From contig JAGWHV010000024.1 of the NCBI GenBank assembly GCA_028866595.1, positions 1-11,383 of the forward strand: a DNA stretch of 11,383 bases, written 5' to 3'. Of this stretch, positions 6,708 through 11,383 are shown piece by piece (within the stretch, counting starts at the first letter, position 1; every line of letters begins with the position of its first letter). The notes under the pieces were generated by a model. The model was given only the letters and a program-made list of their open reading frames with translations. It searched no databases and had not been told where the DNA came from. Origin of the DNA: Patescibacteria group bacterium. Lineage in GTDB: Bacteria > Patescibacteriota > Minisyncoccia > Phycocordibacterales > UBA6065. The position numbers and the translations under genes are program-made.

Positions 6708-8531
6708 TCAGGGCAGCTCGTATACCTCGATCATCGCGTTGCCGGTATCACCGCTCGCTCCGGAGAGCTGGCAGGTATATTGGCCTGGCGGAAGAGTCAC
6801 GACCATCGCGTCGTCCTTACTAGTCGGCGAGAGCGCGAACGCTCCCGTCTCCGTAAAGATGCCGGCAAGGACGCTATCGCCCTGCCAGCCAGCGTTCATG
6901 CCGATCTTGTTCCCGTCCTTATCAAAAAGAACGAGCACCGGATCAGGCAAGACGCCGTTGACGCCGAACTTCGAAAGCGTCGGGCCAACGCCACGGATGA
7001 GCACCTTTTCAGGCACCGAACCGCCGATGACAAGCCCGGCGTCCAGGATCTCCTGGCCTGTGCCGACATCGCCGCGGGTCGAGAGGTTGATGAGCCTGGC
7101 CGTGCCCGAGTTCGGGACGGCATAGAGCTCGACGAGCGCGACGCCAGTCTTTCCTCCCTGCCCCGAGACTTGGATCGTCCGGATACCCGGCGCGAGGCCG
7201 CTCATGAGGAGCGCCGCGTCGAGGCTTCCGGCGGGAAGCGCGAACGCTCCCGTCTCTCCGTCGGCATTGGCGATCGCTGCGCCGTGATCGGAGCTGGAAT
7301 CCCAACCGCTATTCGCCTCGACAGGGTTGCTGTTCGAGTCGAAAAGCGTCAGGGTCGCCGCCGCGAGCACATTCGGCACGCTAAACTGCGCGAGCGTCGG
7401 GCCGACGCCGCGGCCCAGGACTTGGAGCGAGTCCTTGTCTGAACCGCCGATGACGAAGCCAGCGATGAGCGGATTGGCGTCGACCAAGCCGCGCGTCGAC
7501 AGGTTGATGAGCCTGCCGCCGGCGGAAGGACCAATGTTCGCCTGCTGGACCGTTTTCACGACCCAGCTAGAAGATCCGCCGGATGGATTGTCCGTGACAT
7601 ACATCGTGCCGGCCGCATCTATCGCGAGATCGATCGGCGCGACGAAGTTCTGGAAGCTTCCGTCAACGTAGAACTGCGGCGACGTGACGACGCCAGTTGA
7701 CGTGATCTTCCGGATGACGCCGTTCGCGTTATCGTCCGAGACGAATACGTTTCCGACGCTGTCCACGGCGATGCCGTAGAGGCGCGAGAACTCGGCAGCC
7801 GTCCCTTGGCCATTTATCCAGCCGCTCGTCCCGGCTCTACCGGCGAGCGTGGACACGGTGCCGTCCGGCGCGATCTTCCTCACGACATAGTTTCCATAGT
7901 CAGTGACGAAGACATCGCCGAAATCATCGACGGCCAGGTAGCTCGGCCTCGAGAAACGCGCTGCCGTCCCGACTCCATCCACGTATCCGAGCGAGCCGTT
8001 CGTTTGAGGCGAACCTGCGATCGTAATCACGGTAGCGTTCGACAAGGACAATTCACGGATACAGTTGGTGTCGGAGATGAAGACATCTCCCTTGTCATCT
8101 CCAGCGAGTCCTTGGATGTTCGCGAATACCGCGGACCCAAGGTTGCCATCGATGATCTCGGGCGATGGCGTCTTCTGACCAGCGAGTTTGGTCACCGAGC
8201 CAGAAGAGGAGATCTCGAGTATCGACAGAGATACGATGTCTGCCGAGAAGAAACCTCCTTTGCCATCGGGCGTCAGAAACGCCGGATTTTTGTACGCCGA
8301 GAGATTGGCGAACTGGCTCATCGCCCCGGTCGACGGATCGATCTTCTCGACCGTCCCGCCGGAGCTTCCGTTATGGACGAGAACGTAGACATAGCCGTCG
8401 CCGTTGACGGCCGTGCCATTCGGGTTCGAGAGCGTCGGACTGACTGTCCCGACATTGAAACTCTCAAATGCGCGAGCGAGCGGTAGGACAAAAAAGCCTG
8501 CCGCGCTAACTATTGCTATGATCTTTTTCAT
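6708..8531 (-). CDS. Secreted NHL beta-propeller protein with two C-terminal repeat domains
   Basis: This is a predicted exported protein of 607 residues whose function is unknown. It begins with a Sec signal peptide (MKK, hydrophobic core, LARA, likely cut near residue 21). Residues about 30-330 are NHL-type blades. Two are textbook: VDGVGTAARFSRPSYLAVDD (184-203) continuing to VFVTDYGNYVVRKI, and GQGTAAEFSRLYGIAVD (241-257). The rest is two homologous domains of about 130 residues (339-472 and 478-607), each with RLINLSTRG, an I-G-G-S element, RGVGPTL, a GW pair, GAFAL and a closing V/IE(V/L)Y. From memory this domain is abundant in secreted proteins of Verrucomicrobiota and some Proteobacteria, often beside NHL repeats, so lateral transfer is plausible. 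No sortase motif or C-terminal membrane anchor is seen. It is a single-gene unit with its own promoter and terminator. Confidence 0.9.
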   Translation of the reverse strand: MKKIIAIVSAAGFFVLPLARAFESFNVGTVSPTLSNPNGTAVNGDGYVYVLVHNGSSGGTVEKIDPSTGAMSQFANLSAYKNPAFLTPDGKGGFFSADIVSLSILEISSSGSVTKLAGQKTPSPEIIDGNLGSAVFANIQGLAGDDKGDVFISDTNCIRELSLSNATVITIAGSPQTNGSLGYVDGVGTAARFSRPSYLAVDDFGDVFVTDYGNYVVRKIAPDGTVSTLAGRAGTSGWINGQGTAAEFSRLYGIAVDSVGNVFVSDDNANGVIRKITSTGVVTSPQFYVDGSFQNFVAPIDLAIDAAGTMYVTDNPSGGSSSWVVKTVQQANIGPSAGGRLINLSTRGLVDANPLIAGFVIGGSDKDSLQVLGRGVGPTLAQFSVPNVLAAATLTLFDSNSNPVEANSGWDSSSDHGAAIANADGETGAFALPAGSLDAALLMSGLAPGIRTIQVSGQGGKTGVALVELYAVPNSGTARLINLSTRGDVGTGQEILDAGLVIGGSVPEKVLIRGVGPTLSKFGVNGVLPDPVLVLFDKDGNKIGMNAGWQGDSVLAGIFTETGAFALSPTSKDDAMVVTLPPGQYTCQLSGASGDTGNAMIEVYELP

Positions 8532-8616
8532 GAGATTGGCGCTCTCTGAAGGACAAGCGACGACGCACCATGCGCCGGCTGTCTTTCGCCTTTCAAAGAG
8601 CGGTTTCTTTGATTTG

Positions 8617-8644
8617 ATTGTACAACATTAGAAGATTTCGTCAA
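8617..8644 (-). promoter_or_regulatory. -35/-10 promoter of the NHL-repeat gene
   Basis: The minus strand reads TTGACG, 16 bases, then TACAAT; each hexamer differs from consensus at one base. The expected start near 8610 gives a leader of about 80 bases before ATG 8531, unlike the other genes here. The -35 lies in the tail of the preceding terminator (CTTTTCTTGACG), so the two transcription units are packed against each other. Confidence 0.75.
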
Positions 8645-8667
8645 GAAAAGCGGCCCTTTCGGGGCCG
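8642..8667 (-). terminator. Intrinsic terminator of the surface-protein operon
   Basis: A GC stem (8651-8656 with 8662-8667) closes a 5-base loop that holds GAAA on the minus strand. On that strand it is followed by CTTTTCTT and begins 20 bases after the stop of the tail-fibre-like gene. The other side is also T-rich on the plus strand (8668-8672), so it could act in both directions, but no plus-strand gene needs it. Confidence 0.8.
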
Positions 8668-8687
8668 TTTTTCTCGCTTTTTTATGT

Positions 8688-9809
8688 TTAGTTATAACAG
8701 TAGTGGATATCGTGCCAGACGCCGCCGTTATCTTGGAAGTAGTCGATTTGAGCGTCAGAGTAGCCTCCTGGACAGCTAGAACCACCGGTATACGGGTTGC
8801 CTCGGCTCACGCCGTTGCTCGCTGTCATGTACATCCCTCCGAATCCGTGAGATGAACCGCCCGATGGCCACGAGCTGATGCAGCTGCCGTTGTTAAAGCA
8901 GAACGTGTTCGCATCGGTCGTGCCTGTGTAGACGGTGCCGGCGGAGACATAACTGGCGTTTATCTGGGAACTTCCTGGAAAGTAAACCCCGCCGATAGTG
9001 CTACCACTACCGAGAGTCGCGCTCCTGCTCGAGCTATTGCCATTCGAAAGGACTTGATCGAGATTGAGGTTACTAGAACCAGAAGGCCACGAGCTGATAC
9101 AGCTGCCGTTGTTAAAGCAGAACGTGTTCGCATCGGTCGTGCCTGTGTAGACGGTGCCGGCGGAGACATAGTTAGCATTTATCGTCGCATTGTTACTCGG
9201 GAAGTATACTCCTCCGACGTTGCTACCCGCACCGAGAGAAACGCTTCCGTAATCGGTGAAGCCGCGGCTCGTCGTGTTTCCGGCGGATATGACCTGATCG
9301 AGGGACGGCGTCGCCCCTCCGATAGAGACGCATGTCGGGTTGCCAGACGAATTGAATCCTTGGAGAGCATAGCCGGACGAGCATGAAGGATTTATGTTCA
9401 AACTGACCGTCACGCTTCCAGAAGAGCCGCCGCCGGAGAGGCCGGTGCCAGCGTTCACGCCGGTTATCGTGCCGCCGCCGCCCGATGGCCACGAGGTGAG
9501 ACAGTTGCCACTTATACAGAATTTCGAAGCGTTCACGTCGCCAGAGACGTCGAGCGTGTGAGAAGGAGATGTCTGGTCGATGCCCACCCTACCATACTGG
9601 ACGATGAGTCCGTTCGTTGCGCCGCCGGTATTGAGAATGATGCCGGCAGACTTTGATTGAGCGGCGCCGCTCACGTCGATAGGCGACGACGTGTTGCCGT
9701 TCGGCGGCGATTGGGTCGGCGAGTTCCATGTCTGGGCATATGCCGCTGTCGCGGCGGCGAATCCAAAGACCATCGACAGCATCCCGACAAAGACGATTTT
9801 ATTTTTCAT
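8688..9809 (-). CDS. Secreted tail-fibre-like repeat protein
   Basis: This is a predicted exported protein of 373 residues, function unknown. It has a signal peptide ending AAYA (likely cut after residue 25). Next comes a stretch like phage tail-fibre and pilus-tip proteins (VGIDQTSPSHTLDVSGDV, 75-92). A Cys-pair motif occurs three times: FCISGNCLTSWPSG (97-110) and FCFNNGSCISSWPSG at 230-244 and 303-317. The last two belong to 73-residue repeats opening with LDQV(I/L)S.GN(T/S)(T/S)SR (170 and 250), a form known from tail fibres. The last 50 residues are a distinct Gly/Tyr/Cys-rich tail (SSCPGGYSDAQ ... HYCYN), perhaps a disulfide-closed tip. There is no S74 peptidase domain and no membrane anchor. 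The ATG follows the stop of the small membrane gene by 4 bases, suggesting coupled translation. A cell-surface binding role is an inference. Confidence 0.87.
   Translation of the reverse strand: MKNKIVFVGMLSMVFGFAAATAAYAQTWNSPTQSPPNGNTSSPIDVSGAAQSKSAGIILNTGGATNGLIVQYGRVGIDQTSPSHTLDVSGDVNASKFCISGNCLTSWPSGGGGTITGVNAGTGLSGGGSSGSVTVSLNINPSCSSGYALQGFNSSGNPTCVSIGGATPSLDQVISAGNTTSRGFTDYGSVSLGAGSNVGGVYFPSNNATINANYVSAGTVYTGTTDANTFCFNNGSCISSWPSGSSNLNLDQVLSNGNSSSRSATLGSGSTIGGVYFPGSSQINASYVSAGTVYTGTTDANTFCFNNGSCISSWPSGGSSHGFGGMYMTASNGVSRGNPYTGGSSCPGGYSDAQIDYFQDNGGVWHDIHYCYN
8866..8951 (-). repeat. 86-bp near-identical repeat, copy in second unit
   Basis: It matches 9085-9170 at 85 of 86 positions (one difference, 8880 against 9099), with an in-frame offset of 219 bases (73 codons). 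It encodes the YVSAGTVYTGT to CISSWP part of the tail-fibre-like protein. Sequence on either side is clearly diverged between the units. Confidence 0.93.
9085..9170 (-). repeat. 86-bp near-identical repeat, copy in first unit
   Basis: This is the partner of 8866-8951. Identity includes silent codon positions, which points to recent duplication or gene conversion rather than selection on the protein alone. Confidence 0.93.
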
Positions 9810-9813
9810 GCGA

Positions 9814-10113
9814 TTATTTTTGTAAAGTTTTTAAAACGGCATCCTCCGGCACCTGGCTCCCTGTCGACGACGAGGCCTTTGAGCCCTGGGCGGGAGCATC
9901 CAGGGTCTGAAGGACTCTGTTTTGGGCTTGCGACGTCGTAGCCGTCGTCGTGCCCTTGACCGACACGCTCAAGCTATCGACGACGCTCTGCATCTCGGTC
10001 GGCGAGAGCGACGTCCCGACGGTCGGCGCGGCAACAGGCTTGCGAGAAATATAGAATACGATCGCAAGGACGATGATGAGAATGATTATGATCAGCGCTG
10101 TGCTCCTTTTCAT
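9814..10113 (-). CDS. Small single-pass membrane protein, unknown function
   Basis: This is a 99-residue protein with a short basic start (MKRS), one strongly hydrophobic helix (about residues 5-22, Ile/Leu/Val only), then RKP and a long Ser/Thr/Ala/Gln-rich tail without cysteines. VL(Q/K)TL occurs twice (68-72 and 93-97), perhaps two halves of a weak repeat. I do not recognise a family. It lies 17 bases after the GYAW-repeat gene and 4 bases before the tail-fibre-like gene, so it probably belongs to the same operon. It could serve as a membrane-anchored partner for one of the two exported neighbours, which is only inference from position. No Shine-Dalgarno sequence precedes the ATG; TGATATACT lies 1 base before it, too close for leaderless use of that ATG. 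Confidence 0.75.
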   Translation of the reverse strand: MKRSTALIIIILIIVLAIVFYISRKPVAAPTVGTSLSPTEMQSVVDSLSVSVKGTTTATTSQAQNRVLQTLDAPAQGSKASSSTGSQVPEDAVLKTLQK

Positions 10114-10130
10114 AAGTATATCAATAAAGA

Positions 10131-11351
10131 CTAATATTCCTGGAACGACGGATTGACGCCGACGGGGCTTATCAAGATTGGCATGGTGGCATCCGGCGCA
10201 CCGCTTCCTGTACCCTGAAGCGTCACCGTGTACTGGGTATTGCCGATATTCTTGTTGAACTCGACCTGGAGAGAGACTCCCGTCGTGTATGGGCTATGTA
10301 TCGTCACCGGCGTAGGGTTTGAAGAGAATGGACCGCCGTTAAACGAGTATGTGGCTGTCGTCTTCGGCGGCAAAGCCGGGCTTATGCCCTGGACAGATAT
10401 CGTCACCGGATTATTGAAAGGCGTACCGCCATTGTCGACGAAGTACGTGCCGCTCTGGGTGGTCGCGCCATTCTGATTCAAGAACTGGACTTGAAGCGTG
10501 TTAGGTCCCGTGATGACGAAGCCCGGCGGCTGCGGTAAGACGGTGAAGGATACCGTGGCAGTGTTCGTAACATTGCCACCGTTCGAACACTGGATCTGAT
10601 AGGTGTAGCTCGCTTGGCTCAAACTCCCCGTCTGGGTCGAGCCGCTCGAAGTTATATTCGAAACCGTATTGAAAGATGTGCCGCCAGAAGATGTCTTCGA
10701 CACGACGCACGTAGTGCCTCCCGGCATGTTCGTGAGCGTCCAGACGATCGAAACATTGCTCGCATATGGCACGTTCGTGTTACCGGAGATGCTTGACCCG
10801 CTTATCTGTGCATCGAGAGCGACAGTGCCGGCGAGGGTCACGCCGTAATCCGGCGATCCTGAACCGGAGAAAGATATCCAACCGACCACGTTCGATCCCC
10901 ATGCATAGCCAGAGAAAGACGAGCCTGAGAGCGTCGGTCCATAGCCGGCGCCCGAGAGCGATATCCATCCATCCCACGAGCTGTCATTGGAGAGCGCCCG
11001 CGCCCAGCCTTTAAGGTTGTTGCCGTCTACCTCCGCATTCTTAGATTGAGTGCCATTGCCGTTCGGAAATCCGGAGAGCCCGCCGAACTGGATCCAGCCG
11101 ATGTTCGAAGACCAGGCGTAGCCGGTAAGCGTTCCATCAGCGTTCATGTTGACGCCGTAGTCGACGGAATTGCACGAATTCGTATTCGTACAATTAAGAC
11201 TGACCCAGCCGATGTTCGAAGACCAGGCGTAGCCGGTGAGATTGTCTTGGGTACCTGCGTGCGTCGCGGCAGGGATAAGCAGCGCCAAAAACAAAGCAGC
11301 AGACACGATGTACGTTTTGCTTGAAAACAGCGATACAAGGCGCGCTTTCAT
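10131..11351 (-). CDS. Secreted GYAW-repeat / Ig-like surface protein
   Basis: This is a predicted exported protein of 406 residues, function unknown. A signal peptide runs to THA (residue 32). Four Trp-rich repeats follow, starting at G40, G77, G115 and G148, with core GYAWSSNIGW; the third (GWARALSNDSSWDGW) has an insertion. Residues about 176-272 form one Ig-like domain with a Cys pair (C215, C255), and about 275-390 another beta-rich domain. The end, NPSFQEY, lacks LPxTG or a hydrophobic anchor. From general knowledge, GYAW...GW(I/V)S repeats followed by Ig-like domains are typical exported proteins of Parcubacteria, which is the best lineage clue here. It is the first gene of the probable operon with the small membrane and tail-fibre-like proteins. 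An extended -10 lies 7 bases before the ATG. Confidence 0.9.
   Translation of the reverse strand: MKARLVSLFSSKTYIVSAALFLALLIPAATHAGTQDNLTGYAWSSNIGWVSLNCTNTNSCNSVDYGVNMNADGTLTGYAWSSNIGWIQFGGLSGFPNGNGTQSKNAEVDGNNLKGWARALSNDSSWDGWISLSGAGYGPTLSGSSFSGYAWGSNVVGWISFSGSGSPDYGVTLAGTVALDAQISGSSISGNTNVPYASNVSIVWTLTNMPGGTTCVVSKTSSGGTSFNTVSNITSSGSTQTGSLSQASYTYQIQCSNGGNVTNTATVSFTVLPQPPGFVITGPNTLQVQFLNQNGATTQSGTYFVDNGGTPFNNPVTISVQGISPALPPKTTATYSFNGGPFSSNPTPVTIHSPYTTGVSLQVEFNKNIGNTQYTVTLQGTGSGAPDATMPILISPVGVNPSFQEY
11094..11126 (-). repeat. 33-bp exact repeat, second GYAW unit
   Basis: It is identical to 11205-11237 with an in-frame offset of 111 bases (37 codons), and encodes TGYAWSSNIGW. The flanking parts of the two units differ. 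Confidence 0.92.
11205..11237 (-). repeat. 33-bp exact repeat, first GYAW unit
   Basis: This is the partner of 11094-11126, identical at silent positions as well, so the two units were probably duplicated or converted recently. Confidence 0.92.
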
Positions 11352-11358
11352 CAGTCCA

Positions 11359-11367
11359 ATGATAGCA
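11359..11367 (-). promoter_or_regulatory. Extended -10 element of the surface-protein operon
   Basis: The minus strand reads TGCTATCAT-TGGACTG-ATG: TATCAT with TGN extension, 7 bases before the start codon at 11351, fitting a leaderless or almost leaderless transcript. The -35 region would fall at the window edge and cannot be judged. Confidence 0.5.
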
Positions 11368-11383
11368 CGGGGCGCGCGGGCTA

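Noticed and set aside
8688..9809. Shufflon-like invertible pilin-tip cassette
   Set aside because: The repeats are direct and in frame; I see no inverted recombination sites and no recombinase gene in the window.
9814..10113. Possible internal CTG start of the small membrane protein behind an AAGGAG sequence
   Set aside because: AAGGAG simply arises from the Lys-Arg-Ser codons, CTG is a rare start, and using it would remove the basic residues before the membrane helix.
8860..11240. CRISPR-like array
   Set aside because: The repeats are few, lie in frame inside coding sequence, encode conserved protein units and have no regular spacer pattern.

Overview
The window looks like a chromosomal piece from a GC-rich Patescibacteria (CPR) bacterium, most like the Parcubacteria side of that group. 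The grounds are the short, tightly packed genes, the compact pgk and tpiA, a surface protein built of GYAW...GW repeats (a hallmark I know from Parcubacteria), an RNase HI with an extra C-terminal hybrid-binding-like domain, and starts that mostly lack a Shine-Dalgarno sequence. The lineage is inferred; no rRNA or other marker gene is present. Ten complete genes fill almost the whole window and nine are on the minus strand. There is no gene-free stretch longer than 300 bases, and I see no tRNA, rRNA, insertion sequence or CRISPR array.

Reading in the direction of transcription (right to left), the first block is a surface module: a secreted GYAW-repeat/Ig-like protein (11351-10131), a 99-residue single-pass membrane protein (10113-9814) and a secreted tail-fibre-like repeat protein (9809-8688). 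Spacing suggests one transcript, closed by a hairpin at about 8651-8667. A separate secreted NHL beta-propeller protein (8531-6708) follows. It has its own -35/-10 promoter and a strong terminator, and carries two copies of a domain I associate with Verrucomicrobiota-type secreted proteins.

The second block (6595-2954) joins a GspE/PilB-family ATPase homologue to triose-phosphate isomerase and phosphoglycerate kinase. The PilB-like protein is full length, but its Walker A lysine and threonines are replaced by alanine and its Asp and His boxes are degraded, so it looks like a maintained pseudo-ATPase. tpiA and pgk overlap by 17 bases and encode two glycolytic steps.

The third block is a HIT-family protein on the plus strand (2598-2957). 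It is convergent with pgk, sharing one TTAA for both stop codons, and divergent from recJ. recJ and rnhA (2555-87) form a nucleic-acid repair/replication pair that ends at a hairpin.

The most unusual pattern is at the starts. Five of ten genes have TGNTANNNT (an extended -10 element) ending 6 or 7 bases before a start codon, which is what leaderless transcripts would need. This also argues for revised starts in recJ and tpiA.
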